Source of the DNA: Tanytarsus gracilentus
Lineage: Eukaryota > Arthropoda > Insecta > Diptera > Chironomidae
Direction: 5' to 3'
DNA: 64,000 nucleotides
Assembly (NCBI GenBank): GCA_038502055.1
Contig: JAXRKN010000045.1
Location: 8,111,501 to 8,175,500, forward strand
Below the pieces are notes generated by a model. The model had not been told where the DNA came from, made no database searches, and saw nothing but the letters and a program-made list of their open reading frames with translations. The translations under genes were made by a program, and so were the position numbers. This document shows positions 13,861-27,322 of the stretch, one piece after another (the stretch's first letter is position 1; each line of letters starts with the position of its first letter).

Positions 13861-13949
13861 CTGGATCTCACTTCCAGCACTGGATCTTGGTTCCGCTGGA
13901 TCTCACTTCCAGCACTGGATCTTGGTTTCGCTGGATCTCACTTCCAGCC
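13861..13949. repeat. Tandem repeat, 35-bp unit, two and a half copies
   Basis: Units at 13861-13895, 13896-13930 and a partial at 13931-13949. Each contains CTGGATCTCACTTCCAGCA followed by CTGGATCTTGG. A related CTGGATGTCACTTCCAGCA lies near 13663, just after the 120-bp array, which links the three arrays as one composite locus. Confidence 0.88.
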
Positions 13950-14402
13950 GCTGTCATTGCCAACCAATTTTTCTCATTGCAAGTCTTTCTCTAGCTCTCA
14001 CCACGTGAAAAACACATGTTTTCGGCATTTTTTTGATGATTTTTGGACATTGGCAGTGCTTAATGACTTACTTGTCGAAAAAAAAAGTATTCTTGCAAAA
14101 CTAGAGCACAAAAGGAATCTTTAGCAACAAACCCGATCCAAATCCGTGCGCCCGTTCTCGAGTTATGCGCGCTACTAAATTCCCGGATGCTAAGATGTAA
14201 CCATGTTAAGATGCTCACACCACTTAAATGACTCTACAGCCCGAACGGAGCCACCGATTGAGATGCGGTTTTCAACAGTAGCTCGGGCTTTGGCAGGCCC
14301 AACTTTTGTACCCAGCAGTTTTTCGATTAAGGCTCGAGGAAGGACAGAATGGACAAAAGAGAGAATTCTTAGAAAACTGAAAACAAAAGAGAGCGGAGCT
14401 CT
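13950..14402. repeat. Probable mobile-element-derived tail beside the tandem arrays
   Basis: A G/C-richer stretch. It includes a CCGTTCTCGAGTTATGCGCGC segment near 14152, a phrase type I associate from memory with dispersed insect repeats, and ends in the AGCGGAGCTCT copy at 14392-14402. The open frames here on both strands (about 70 codons) are mirror images and have no recognisable domain. Confidence 0.35.
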
Positions 14403-14946
14403 AATATGATGCAATTTCGAAAAAAAATATCAATTTGCAAAAAAGCTTGTGCTTGTTATGCTGCATCGTTCTATTTTAAAGTGTATATGTATGTATGCAG
14501 CCCGAAGGGAGGAGAGAGAAAATTTTATGTGAATCGGTATTGGACTTCTATTTATTTTAAAGAAAAAAAGCGAACGAATAGAGTCGAGTACGGATGTAGC
14601 AATTTACAATACAACACTGAACACACACAATAGCTGAAAGAGAGAGAAAGGAAGGAAAAGGAGATGACGATAGCAAAATAAAATGCTGTAATCCTTATGC
14701 TCGCCTCATTGTTCGTTCTTTGAGAATAAAAATAATACAAGTTAAAATTTTTTTAAAAATTTCCCTCTCTCCTTTTTTATTTATATAAATTAATTTTTAA
14801 AGGTTTTGATAAATGTAAAATAACCCCTTGAAGGTTCAGATATTGAATGTGTTGTGTTTTCAATTGACTTTGATTTTCTCGAACATCCGTCGTTTCTCTA
14901 AATATTCCCATACTCAGTAGTGCACTTAAAAGTAGAGCAATTGCTC

Positions 14947-15084
14947 TTAATTTATTGAAAGCATACTTCCAATCCACTTCACATCGATGATATTAAAGTA
15001 CTTTTTAGTTCCATACAGTGCTTCACTACACTGTTTCATTTTGACAATATCGATAAGATACTCGACAACGTTACAGTTGAATGA
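14947..15084 (-). other. Candidate unassigned exon (45 codons and stop), weak
   Basis: After an acceptor-like CGGCAG at 15085, a frame reads SFNCNVVEYLIDIVKMKQC and continues to a TAA at 14947-14949. It contains two cysteines and is not low-complexity. It needs a phase-0 junction, whereas the last visible exon of the upstream cysteine-rich gene ends in phase 1, so at least one more exon would be needed to join them. A second frame through 14777-14977 has a hydrophobic stretch but no ATG. Confidence 0.15.
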
Positions 15085-15173
15085 CTGCCGTTAAGGTGAG
15101 AAATATGTCTTTCGATTAACTAGAGTAGTCGGAGAGAGACACTTGAAACCAATATGTGAAAGATATTTAAGAA

Positions 15174-15409
15174 CTATCCGGAGAGAAAATAAATAAATTC
15201 GAGGGTTTTAGAGTTAAATAGATGTCTCATGATGCCGCGCGGGTTAAAGGAACATATGTGTTTTATTTTTATTGGACATTCCGCCTTCGCATTTGGTGTC
15301 CGCTTTATTAAGCATCCCCGAAAAAATATAAGCAAAAGGATCAAGAGAAAGGCAAAAATAAATAAAATATAACAATAATAATAAAACAGTAAAGATTTTC
15401 TTTTTATTT
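15174..15409 (-). other. Candidate transmembrane 3' exon of the cysteine-rich gene, weak
   Basis: An open segment with a strongly hydrophobic stretch (YYYCYILFIFAFLLILLLIF) followed by a basic CLIKR tail and a TAG stop, as in a C-terminal membrane anchor. A phase-1 acceptor (GGAAG, exon from 15409) would join it in frame to the exon ending at 16422, but its pyrimidine tract is poor. It may equally be A/T-rich noise. Confidence 0.15.
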
Positions 15410-16421
15410 CTTCCACTCATCTGCCTCGAAAATGATGAGTCTTTTCAATAAAAATTCGCACAGCTTACAGTTGAAATAGGGTTATTTGTGACATTACAGG
15501 TCAAATGAGTGAGCAATCACAATAGAGTTTAATTTATTTTAATAAATAAAAATAAATTTGGTCAAGGATGAGAAAATAAATTTTAAATAAACCGAGTGTC
15601 CAGCCCCTGTCTAAGTATTAATGGAAAATTCCTATCTTTCGTGTGAAGGTAAGGAAATTCTTTTTCTCTCTCAACTTCCGAGTCATTCATTTCAAGCTTT
15701 CACCAGGAAGAAGAAGAGGAAACATAATTTCATTAGAGAGTAAAATATTTTTATCTCTTTTGCTAAGAACATTAAATTTATATGACTCTTTATGGAGCCC
15801 TTTCGTCTTTCTAATTTTTCCCTCTCACATTTTCACACTCTTTTTATTTTATTTTTTCTTGGACGTATGTGTTATTTATGGACGACACAAATGGACAGTG
15901 AAGTGCTTGCGAGATATTAAGATATCAAATGGACTTTAAGAATTTTGAGAAAAGCTTTGAGCACTTTAATCTCGCTCCCAAGTTTCGTTGAGTTTCAAAC
16001 CAGAAAAGCCAAAAAACCGCAGGTAACATTTCGGTTAGGTTTTTGGATTTTCAATTTTAACCAAGTTTCTCAACTTCCAAGTGCATTTCGAGCGAGTGCA
16101 AAGGAGACACAAAAAACGAGATTTATCTTCTATGTCTTCATTTCAAAAACTTTTGCATTTGAGTTTCGAGTGTGTGTATGTGCAAGCGGAGAAAAACTTT
16201 CAATGCTGATTGGTGTCATTGGCCTTTGATTTAAAAGTTTTTTGAGCAAAATTTAAGATTTATGTGAGAATTAAAGGAATTGGTGAAAAATTAAAGGTTA
16301 AACAATTGAACTTTTGTGAGGTCGAAAAAGGTGAAATTGCTAAAATGCAGAGTGATCTGAAACTGAAAATTTTTTGCTATTTTTATACTTAACTATTTTA
16401 TTGAATAATTTAAAAATTTAC

Positions 16422-19400
16422 CTGGACAATTAAATTCATCTTTCCAATCTTGAATTTCATTTTTACACCGACATACAAACTGGTGAAAACAATAAGCATT
16501 TTCTATGCAATCGGCATCGTATCGACACTCCGTCCGAACACCTAAAAGAAAATTTTGTAAAATGCTCGAGTTTTATATAATCATGAAAAGAAATTTTTTT
16601 CTTTGTTAAATTTCCAAGAAAGAAATAAAACATGAAAAAAATTCTGTCATAAAAAATGCTTTGATGTTTTTCACTCGAGCATGAAATCAACAAGGCGTGG
16701 GTTGGCCATCATACTAAAAATGACACACACGTGTGCGGAAAGCAGCTTGTGGTCAATAAAATTTCTCGCAATAATTTATTTAATTGCTAATTACTTGAAA
16801 TTGATTTTTTATTTCTCTTGAAAATTAGCCAATTTTAAAGTTCATCATTCGGCATCGTAAAAAAGTGCTCGCTGTTGCCAAAAACTTTTAGTTTCATGAA
16901 TGATAATAACAGCAAAAAAATATTATACGAAGAGCAAAAAAGCTATTTTCAATTAAGCTCTAAACACTTTTATGCTCATGCGGGCATAAACAAGTTCTCG
17001 CTTCGTCTGAGAGAAAATTTTTCTATGTGCTCAGCATAATTTTCTGTTGAACAATTTCATTTTCAATTTTTCAATGCAGTCTGCATGCAATTTTTTCGAG
17101 TTTCTAATTTTCAAATATGTATTTTTTTACGATTCACGTCCATCAATTCTTTCTCATGCTTTCATATATGATAAACTTTGCTCTATTTTCGATTCCTTTT
17201 CCAGCACATTCGGATGAAAAACAAAATCATTAAAGTCCCATAAATTTTATTTCTTCTTCCTTCACTTTAATTTCAAACAATTGCATCGAATTAAGGTTGT
17301 AAGGAAGAGGATTGTCAGGAAACTCTTAGCTTGAAACTCAAAAATTTAAGAAATATTTTTATTTATATCGAAAACTTTCTCGACAAGGGAAAGAGCAGAA
17401 TTTTTCTTGATAATTTAAAAGTTTTAAACAAACCAAAACATTCGAAAGTTTAAAAATATTTTTATTCTTAAATGTAAAATTTATTTATTTTATAACTCAT
17501 CATGTAACATGACATAATTTATGATCAACCCTACCTAGACCTTTGGTGCAACTTTTCCGATTTTTAAATTGCTTTCACGAAGGAATCAGAATTTCTTGTT
17601 TGGAAATGAAAAAGTTAGAGTGCAAAAGTCAATTGAATGCAATTCTTTACAAGACGAGGAAGTTGTAAAATTATTCAAAATATTCATAACTTTTAGAACT
17701 GACTTTAAAAATGTATTTTTTATAGCTTTATGAGAATATTGAATTTAAATGCTAGAATTATATAAAATTATTTAGCAAGAATTTTTATTTTTTTGAAACC
17801 AATTTTACTAAAAAGAAATCTTACACCAAATCAAACGCTTCAAGGATGCCAAAAAAGTTTAAAAGAACGCAAAATGGCGTCAATGTTGACAAATGTATGA
17901 GCAACAAAAGACTTTGTTGTTAAAATAAGAGCATCGACAATTTATGAAGCGAACAGTACGAAGAGAACAAGCAGACGGAAATAATTTTACATTTTTTCTT
18001 TTTCACCGTTTCCGTTGTTACTTTTCTATTGATGTTGTGACGTTAACTGAGAACAAAAAAAAAGAGTTGTGTTCTCTCAATTAAAAAAAATTGCTTTTGG
18101 TATTGTTTTGTTGAGAATAAAGAGGAAAAGAGAACTTCGTAAGGGGAACTGCGAGTGGATTACATAATGTACATTTTATAGGACAATAAAAATAAATTTA
18201 AAATGTTTTGAACGTCAAAGAAGGTTGAGATAAGTTTTGAAATATTTTGACTTCTTTTTTTCCTTTGTCCTAATTTCAAAATTATTCAAAATATTTTTTT
18301 TTATAATTAACGGCATGCAGATAAAGTTAATCGGCTCCTTCGTGGAGGGAAAAAAATAACTTGAGTGCCTTCAAGCGTTGATTCAATTCAAAGGGATTAA
18401 ATTATTTTTTATCTCACTCACAAAAGGGTTAAAATTTGCTGTTCTCTCATCAATTAATGGTTGATAGCAATCATGAAGCGGTTACTATCACAACTAACTG
18501 AGTTTAAATCGCCCGAAGAAAATTTGACCATTTTTTAGTGGCAAAAACGAAATTGAGAGATAAAAGCTCAACATGAAATATCAAATGACACGAGGAATTA
18601 AAATTGATTGTTTTGAAATAAACAAAATTTCAGGCAGCTGAAGATAATGATGAAAAAAATTAAAATTAATTACCTCCAACGCAGGTTTCATTTCTCTCAT
18701 CGGGACGATATCCTTGGGTGGATAATAAATTGGATAAATAAACGGGTTGTTGGTATGAGTGATGAGTTTGCAGTAAATAATTTTCTTCTTCTTGCCTACC
18801 TTTCGCACACTCGCAGCGATTTTTATTGCAAACATAAGCAAATTCTCGACAATCTTCCGCTGTATCGCAAAATTTACGCAATTCTGCAAAAAGTAAGAGA
18901 AGAGATGAGGAATTTGATAGGTGTGCAGAAGATTAGATTTTTATGAGAAATTTTTAAGGATGCGAAATGTTTCTCTTACATAAATCAATAAAGATCTTTA
19001 TTAAAAATTTATAAAATTTCGCCTTAAAGTTATGCAACAAAAAAATCGAAACTTTAATCAAAATTTTAACATGAGTCTCAAGATAAATCAAACAAGCATT
19101 TACGAGATCTACGCCAACACAATATCCATGGGCTTTCGGAATAGGAGCATTATTTATATGCGCTCAATTGAATTTTGTCTGACAAACCCAGAGTTGAGTC
19201 TTCAGAGTTTATTTGTAATTGACCCTTCTAACTCTTCTGCCTGCTGCTTTCAACAGCAACCCGCATTTATTTTATTTCCCTCTCATCAATTTTTTTATAC
19301 ATCGGTAATCTCTTCGAAAATGCCTGAGGACTCATCGTGGTGATATCGGGTTCAGCATGTACAAATGAACTGAACATGATTCATCAACAATCGACAGTCA

Positions 19401-21908
19401 GTTAATCATTGCTCAACTGTGCGATTGCTGTTTGTTTCTTTTTCGCAAAATAGGGACATGATGAAGACCACATATGGACACTGAAAATTTTTTGAGGTCA
19501 ATAATTTAAGCAGAAATGCAAAAAATTAAATTTCCAACATAAATTTTAGCAATGTCCAACTGTGGAATGAAAAGGGATGAGAAATTGATTGTAAATAATG
19601 AGTCAATGATTGTAATTATCGCAGCAGGGCAGAACTGCCGTAGGTTTTACGATTGAGTGCACACGAAAAAAGAGGAAAATGTTTTTGTCTGACAGATGTA
19701 AATTAAGAAAAAGGATTTTTCATGCGCATTTTAGTGAACATCACATCCACACCCGCCCCTATTCATTTTGTTCTTCACGTCACATTTTGCCTTTCTGTGT
19801 GTTTAAGTAGATTCAATCCATCATGCTGTTGAAAGGCGCACTCAACATTTTGCCAAAAAACATACACACACCACATATTACTGAAATGAATTAAGAACAT
19901 CTTGTGGGCTCATTTTATGTAAGCAATATAAAGAGTGAAAGTGAAATGAAGTGAAGTTGAGGAGAAACGTCTCTGCGTAGTAATAAAAAATTTCGTATCT
20001 GATTGTTTTCTCTAATTTACTTCATGACTCATGTGCAACAATGAAAATAAGTCATGAAGTTCGTTGAATGACTTTTTTACTTTGACAAATGATTTTATGA
20101 GCTTTTTTCGTGTCAAGGAGCTTTCACAAAGCTCTTAAAAGAACTTTTTCAAAAAAATTATAAAAATTACAAGTTTAAAAAGCTCTTAGAAAAAGTTTAA
20201 ATTTTTTATGGTGAAATTTTTTCATACAAATTAATTTTCAGTTCTTCAAAGTCAACTCTCAACCAACTATTTTTACCTCACTGTGGTTTTCTACTACAAA
20301 GTTTTCTCCTAATTAAATTTATAAACCAGAATAACTAAGAGTGACACTCGAATCAATCCTCAACTTACATTTCTAATCAACAATCAAGCTTTTAGTTACG
20401 AAATCAACTCGTGATTGTTAATGAAATTTTGACAATGCGAAATTTTCCTCTCTATACTTCGTGTGTATGCGGACAATTTTGGGTGAATGCGACTGAGAAT
20501 GCTAAGGTGGATACGTGATGAGCTCATATTCTCATGGAAACGATTGTGAAGGTAAAATGTAATCATTCATTTGGCCTCGGATCTCTCTCACTCACTTTTT
20601 GTCCTGATGTGTGCTACAAAAAGTAGCACGGCAGAGAGAGAGATGAAGTTTCGGATTAAATGTGAACGTGACTTTGTCCAATTAATATTACCATCCGATT
20701 TTTCTTCATTTTTATGGAGCGGAGTGAGATTAATTGAATTATGGCATATGGAAATTTCTACACGATAAATTTTATTACTCAGATATGTGCGCCTCGGTAA
20801 TTTTTGATGAATGATTATGAGATGAGTGGATTAACAATATGAATTCTGAGTCCATCATTCGAGGAGGTTTAATGTGGCGGAAAAAGCAAGGAAATTTGAA
20901 ACATTTGAGAGATAAAGGGTTGGAATTTTTTTAAAAACTATGTTTACAACATTTTTTAGATTTTAAAAATTAAAAATTTAATAAAAAGCTTTTTTGTGTC
21001 CATGCATGGAGTTTTATGATTGCTTAAATAAAACAAACAAAATAGTTTTATAACCATGAAACCTCGCACGACATAAAGGAGGATAAGAATGGGATTTTAA
21101 TAGCAAAACTCATTATCAAAAAAGTATCCCCTTTTTTAAGGGCATTCGAAAGAACTTTACCTGTCCAAACATAACAAAATACCGCAAAAAAAATTACCGC
21201 ATATCACTTTTTTCCTTCTACCTCCAGTGATAAAGGTTTATGGGGTATACTTTATGCTTTTAAATGACAAACATTTACATAAAACTTATGATGAGGTTTA
21301 GCATTCATCTAATGGCTCATCACCATCAAAATTTATGCAGCGTATGGCTCGTACATCGCTCAGAGGACATATTTTCTATGGCTCATGTCGGATATAATGG
21401 AGATGAGTGGAAAAACGAGTGAGATGGAAGCTTAAATTCCGTGGAAGTTAGCTTTGATAACACAAAAAAAAATATTTTAATCAGATTTATTTGATGTTGA
21501 AAAAATCGGAAAATTTTTATATGAAAAACCTTTAAATTAAATTTCCAGCTCAACTTCATAAAAGTACCTTTAAAAGGTAGAGAAGGATGCTCTGTGACAT
21601 GAGAGAGAGAAAGCACCTCGTTCGTAGGCAAAATTAATAAAATATTGATGCTACGTGAGAGATCTGTTTACAGTGAAAACAGTTTCCGATGTTCGGAGTT
21701 GAGGTAGGGGGGATTTTAAATGCAAAACAACGTCCTTTCTCTTACCTTTATGTTGATCCTTAACGTAGTGATAGTTTTCGAAATGTTGCTTACCCACAAC
21801 AACATAATTTGGCGTTATTGCAATAAATTGCTCTCGATGCTCTTCGATGGCGAGAGATAAAATTTGAGGAAAAATTTGCAATAAAATTATCAACATTATC
21901 CAGTCCAT
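16422..21908 (-). CDS. Secreted cysteine-rich protein with EB-like modules (3' end not found)
   Basis: Exon 1 (21908-21746) encodes a signal peptide, MDWIMLIILLQIFPQILSLA, then about 34 residues. Exon 2 (18883-18674) holds a cysteine module FCDTAEDCREFAYVCNK followed by RCEC, a Gln/Tyr-rich linker and a final cysteine. Exon 3 (16541-16422) holds ECRYDADCIENAYCFHQFVC, then RCK and a late cysteine. All junctions are GT-AG and phase 1; exons 2 and 3 are 210 and 120 nt, so each can be gained or skipped without a frame change, as usual for extracellular modules. The spacing C-x5-C-x6-C with a following CxC resembles the EB module of invertebrate secreted and membrane proteins. At least 164 codons are visible. 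The donor after 16422 (GTAAAT) shows the gene continues left, but no terminal exon is convincing. Function unknown; probably an extracellular binding or adhesion protein. Confidence 0.75.
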
Positions 21909-21939
21909 GTTTTATGCTCAACAGACGTGTTTCAACATT

Positions 21940-21947
21940 TTTATATA
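21940..21947 (-). promoter_or_regulatory. Possible TATA box of the cysteine-rich gene
   Basis: TATATAAA on the minus strand, 32 bases before the start codon. If used, the 5' leader would be almost absent, so this could be a chance A/T match. Confidence 0.3.
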
Positions 21948-24553
21948 GTAAAAAATTTCGACTATAAAATTCAACATGTGCACTCTTCGAACTGTGATAA
22001 CGAACTGAAAATTCACATTTGCATTCAAGTTGATTAGAAATTTTTTTATCATCGATCAGCGACGATTTTTTTTCATTATTCATTGTGAAATCATTAACTC
22101 TCATATTTTTTTTCGCACACACTCGAAATTATTAATATTGAGCAGCTATTGAAAATGAATTCGTTGATTGATTGCTTTATGGCAAGCAGTACAAGGTACA
22201 GAAATCGCTCATTGTGTTATCCTGCAATCAATAAATGTGTGTTTAATTTTTTTCCCTTTATTCCCTCTTATGCTCAACACATTATTACACAATCTCGCAC
22301 ACTCATGAATATGTTTGGTGTGAGTGAATATAAAATGTGATTAACAAGGGAAGGAGACTTGAATTTTTTCGAAATTATTTTTAATTTCTGAAAATTTGAT
22401 AAATTTTCAATTAAAATAAATTAATTTAAAAAAATTTAAATTCTACAAAAACATTTTCTAATTTTGAAAATTTAGGTTAATTTTATATGAACACTCAGCA
22501 TTAAAATTTCATGCAATGATATTTTGCCGCAAATTAGGACAAATAATATTAATGAAACACAAAAGGGTTAAAAATTTGCAAAAATAATAAGCGGTAATTA
22601 TCATAGCGCTAAATTTGATCCATTTTCTGTAATAAATTTTAATTTCCATCATCGCAAGTCGTTAAGGATGAATCAGCGGTTTCAGAATAAGCTTTTTTAA
22701 AGGAAGATAATTTACGTTGAAAAAAAGAGCGGAAGGAAAGGAAACGAGCAAGATTGTATGCAACAATGATATCTCTCCTTCTCTATTCACGCTTTTGCTG
22801 CCGCTACCTTAATCTAAAAGGATTCGTTTGTAAATAGAAAAAATTGTTTTCATAATTTTTATTTTCTCATTTTGTGAACGCGATTTACAAGAAAAGAATT
22901 TTTCTAGTTTTAAATTTTTAAAAAAATTATTTTTCATCTTTCATTTTTTACATTAGATTTTTAAAATATATAAAAAAAACTTTTGATCTTAGTAAATCGC
23001 GCTTAAATCCTTGCTTCCAGAACACTTTCAAGATTTATCATCCGCTCCATATTTTTTGAAAAAAAAAATTCTTTATGCTTTATCAAAGTAATTTATATTC
23101 CACATTAAAAAGAGAAATTGCTGTCTCATGAATTTATCCATCTTTACCATACAACAAAGTAAAAGGATGGTGAAAAAACATTTCTCATGAAATGATTAAA
23201 TTGTGGAATTGTTCTTATGGTTATCATCACAAATTCAATCTTTTTTAAAATTCATTAACTTGGAAAACAAGAAATTTTCTGCTTCCACTCTTGCGTAAAT
23301 TAATTTCATTATAATGTTTTTCCAACAATCAATTGCTTTCGTCAGAAAATAATTTTCCTAAAAGGTTAAAAAGCATTGAACATGTTTGAAAAGCTTCCAC
23401 TCAACTCAATTTTCTGAACTTAATCTGATTACGTTAAGGGAGAGAAAAAGTATAAGGAAAGTATTGATGGCAGAGTTGGGGTGAAAATTTGTTTGCTTTT
23501 GTCTTGAAACTTTTTTAATATTTTCTAAGAGCTCTACAGTAAAGGTACATAGATGAAATTCATCCTTGTTTCGAGAGTAAATAATTAACATCAACACTCG
23601 GAAAATTTAATACAATCAATTTTCAAGGAAAAAAGCTTTTATACATACCTTTAAAAAATTCAAGCTTGAGCTTGAGAAAATTTGTAAAAATTAACGAGTG
23701 GAGTTTTACTCAGGCAAAAATTAATAAATTCTTACAATTTAAATCTTTTATCGTCTTTCAAACAAATTATCGCAAAAATATCCCATTCACAATTCCCTGG
23801 CGCTTAAACCTTTTATTTTCCCATGACTCTTATTTTCTCATCTTAATGGCATCAGTTTTGAGTTTAATAGTTTTTGAATGGCTTTTGTCTTCGCCATGCA
23901 ATAAATGAGAGAGAGATTGAGTTTTAGTTGGGGTGTTTTTTCGCTCAATTAACATTTGTGAATCGATTCTCGAATGAAAAAATAAATAAACATCTCAATT
24001 TCGCCTCTCTATTGTATCGTCAATGTTGTCGCACTTGAGAGAGAAAAAAAGACAAATAGTCTGAGTCCGAGCATTGTGTAGAGCCATTAAAGGATAATTT
24101 AGTTTTTTAAACTAACAATAAATGCTCAAATAAAGGATGAAAGAAAAGAAGAAAGAGTGAAACATAAAAAGTCCATTTTCAACGAGAATTGATATTCAAA
24201 AAAATAACAAGAAAATTTTCCATTGAAATGGATAAACAACATCCAGTTCCTTTTCTCTCCGCAAGTAAAAGAAGCCCATTAAAAAGTCTCAACCATTTAA
24301 ACTTAAGCTGTTGAATAAAAGTTTCACTTTAAATGATGCAATTTCTCTCAGTTATGTGGACGAACGATTGCCAAGAACTTTATCTTTGCTTTAAATGCTT
24401 TTAATTTTAGAGCAAACATTACAGATACACTGAGATTACTGCCAGACGGAAGAAAGTTTGTAAATATTTAAGTTTTTATATTTCGAGATTAAATCTAATG
24501 AGATTTTAAATTTATAAAAAAATTAAGAGTGTCGCTCCCCTCAAAAATTAATT
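21948..24553. other. Intergenic, no gene seen
   Basis: Lies between the cysteine-rich gene's 5' end and the 3' end of the first hexamerin. A/T-rich with long A and T runs. The short open frames have no domain signature or splice support. Confidence 0.4.
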
Positions 24554-24559
24554 TTTATT
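24554..24559 (-). other. Polyadenylation signal of hexamerin 1
   Basis: AATAAA on the minus strand, 31 bases after the stop codon of the first hexamerin, in an A/T-rich trailer. Confidence 0.6.
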
Positions 24560-24590
24560 TCCCAAAAAATTTTAAAATTTTACATTTCAC

Positions 24591-27275
24591 TTAATATTGA
24601 GTAAAATAATCGGAACTCATTTTATGATACACGAATGTATCATAGAAGAACATGTTCTCGGTTGGTTTGAAGTGATAACCGAATTTCCTGTTGAATGGAT
24701 ATCCGAATGGCATATTGTCCAAGTATCGTCCACCGCTTCCGACACCACACGAAATTGTTGGATCAAATCCAGTGAAACGTTCTACAGTTGGCGCTTTGTA
24801 TGGAACGACCATGAAGAAGAATTGAACTGGATAGCCACCGACACGTCCACGTGGCAACATCAAGCGAGATGGAAAGCCGCAGTGAGCTTCTGACATATCC
24901 AATGGGAATTTATCACCACCATTTATTGCTGTCATGAGACTCTTGTAGAGATCAAAATAAGTTGTGCGATCTTTAACGAACCAAGTGAAATCATTTGATT
25001 TTCTTTCGACAACATTTTCACCCACCGCAAAGTCTACAAGCCAACTATCAAGTTCCCAGAAGTTATTACGATTCTCATTAAAGCTCAGCACATTTCCGTA
25101 ACTGTCATACTTTGGACCGACAAACATCATCATCACAGCCTTTTGTGCTTTATCCGAGTTGACTTTCATTTGAACAGTAAACGGCACATGATTCAAGCGT
25201 GGAATTTGAGCTTTGAAAAGTACTTCAGATTTAAAATTATCTTTCGTATCCTTAGGAACATCGATAATGTTTGAAACATCAGCCGTAAACATGTCAAAAT
25301 AGGTTGTGAGCTTTTCAACTTTCGCACCCACAAATTTAATTCCACTGAATTCTAAATCTGATTTCTTCCATGATGGTTTCGTATTGACAAACGCATCGTA
25401 GAAGGTTGAAATTCGCTTATAGAAGACATAAAACATTGGATCACGCATTGATGTTTCGAAAAGTTCGAGAACTCTGTGTAAGAGGATTAAAAATTTATAT
25501 GAATAAGTTTGAGTTGAATTTAAAAAATTCTCTAGCAAATATTTTAAATGAAATCATATCAAAAATAGAATTTTCAGAAAATTACAACATTTAAGCATGG
25601 ATTAAAAATCCATTTTAAACTTACCCAGGAATCCTTTTAACTGAATCAAAGCTATCGAATGAACCACTAAGTAGCTTACGATAAAATGTTTCGAGCATGC
25701 CATAGAAGTAGAAATTGCCCAATGAATCTTTATTCTTCTGTATGAGATTTCCTAAATATTCGATACCATCCGGATCACTAAAAGCCACTTTCTCTCCATT
25801 TTGCTTGAGGAAGAAGCCACTGTCGATTGCATCGTAAATGCGACGCTCGAGTCCATAAAGATGATCCAAATATCGAGAATTGTCACCATTCAAGTACATC
25901 ATGTAGTTGTTGGTGCGTGTTGGGAAATTGACGCCATTATAGAACATCAACGAGGGCCAATATCCTGTCTCGATTTCATGCCAGAAATTGATTTCCGGAA
26001 TTTCACCAAGACCATTCGATAAACGTTCAAGATAGTAGCGAGCGAGCAGCTGGCGAATTTGATACATGTACCATTCACCCCTGCGATCCTTATTCAAGCC
26101 AAACTCATCTCCACCCAGCCAAGCATAATAGTCCATATTCCAATAATAGTAATATGAATTAAGGCCGACATCTATAATGTTGATAATGTATGTTGATATG
26201 TGAAAGATGAGAGAAATATTGAAGAAGGAAATTAATGCATTGACATACATACATTTATGTATGATGGTGAAGATGAAAATCGATACGAGTCAGACAGATA
26301 ACAACCCTTGTGGTGAATTAAGATTAAATTTATGCATGAATAAATATCTGAGTTTTTGGTAAGTAAGAAACCTTTCTGAAGTGACAGTCGTAATTTTTAA
26401 CAATGACCTAATGTCTGATTGAATTTTTCTCCTAACTTGATTAATTTTTTTTAATGACCTTAAGAAAATTTAGAAAAATTTAAAATACTTGACCCTGAGT
26501 GCTCACCCCTTTCAAAGTAATAACTGCTCATCATAAATAAAGTCACTTTATGCAAATTCTCTCACTCTTTATAAATTACTCCCAACCTTATTACTTATTT
26601 GCACATGTCGTACTCACCTTCCATAAAGTATGCCAATTTCGACTCTTGATTTGTGTTGTAATAATAATTTGTGTAGTTTGTGAACACAGTGTAGGTGTGA
26701 ACATTATCAACTTTCTCCAAATTATTGTATCCTTGCATTGTCATGAGGCGAGTCTTGGTCACGACGTAGCTATTGAAGAAATAAAATGGACTTATCTCGT
26801 AAATTGCAGGCAATACGAATCCGGCCAAGTCTTTGCGTTGAAGGACCGTCATGGTGACAGCTTGAATGAACATTCCGGGATTTATGTTAAAGCGTGCCCA
26901 AACCATCAGCTTGTAGAGTGTGTCCCAATCCTTTGCATAGTAAAATACTTTGAAGAGGGATAACGTTTGATGGTTTTGCCATTCCAGCAGTGGCGAAAAA
27001 ACCTCCTCCATTCCGATGAAACCTCTCTCATAGCACGCAGTGAAGCAGTTGTAAGCATCTTCATTAGTTATTTTGTCTTTGAAGTCGACATACTTGAAAT
27101 TCTTCGCCTCGTCAAAATACTTGTTGTGAATCTCGGGCTGCCATACGTTCATAAAAATTTCGAAAAATACTTTCTGCTTTGTGAGGAAATCTTGTTCTGC
27201 ATACTTCTTTTCACTCGTCATGTACGTCGCACTCGCGAGAGTGACAACGAAAAAGAGGAGCAATGATACTTTCAT
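24591..27275 (-). CDS. Hexamerin / larval serum storage protein 1 (arylphorin-like)
   Basis: Secreted haemolymph storage protein of the hemocyanin superfamily, expected to form hexamers and supply amino acids for metamorphosis. Exons 27275-26618, 26171-25625 and 25473-24591 join in frame (phases 1 and 2) to 695 aa, the usual family length. The start MKVSLLLFFVVTLASA is a signal peptide at the first in-frame ATG after a TATA box. N-terminal helical domain about residues 20-150 (FYYAKDWDTLYKLMVWARF), central domain to about 430 (RQLLARYYLERLSN), C-terminal beta-sandwich with GFPSRLMLPRG and MPFGYPFNRK. The helix that carries copper-binding histidines in hemocyanins reads VGLNSYYYYWNMDYYAWLGG here, with tyrosines instead, so no oxygen binding. 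Very rich in Tyr and Phe, as in arylphorins. Its introns (446 and 151 bp) match none in its neighbour paralogue at 30.6 kb. Confidence 0.96.
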
Positions 27276-27322
27276 GCTTCTCCGTGTCTCTTCTTGAACT
27301 AACTGCAACTCGCATAAATTTT

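Noticed and set aside
14190..14414. Overlapping 68-74 codon frames on both strands
   Set aside because: They lie in the repeat-derived segment, mirror each other, and show no transposase or other domain.
26550..26963. Plus-strand open frame of 137 codons
   Set aside because: It overlaps hexamerin 1 exon 1 in antisense and has no family resemblance.
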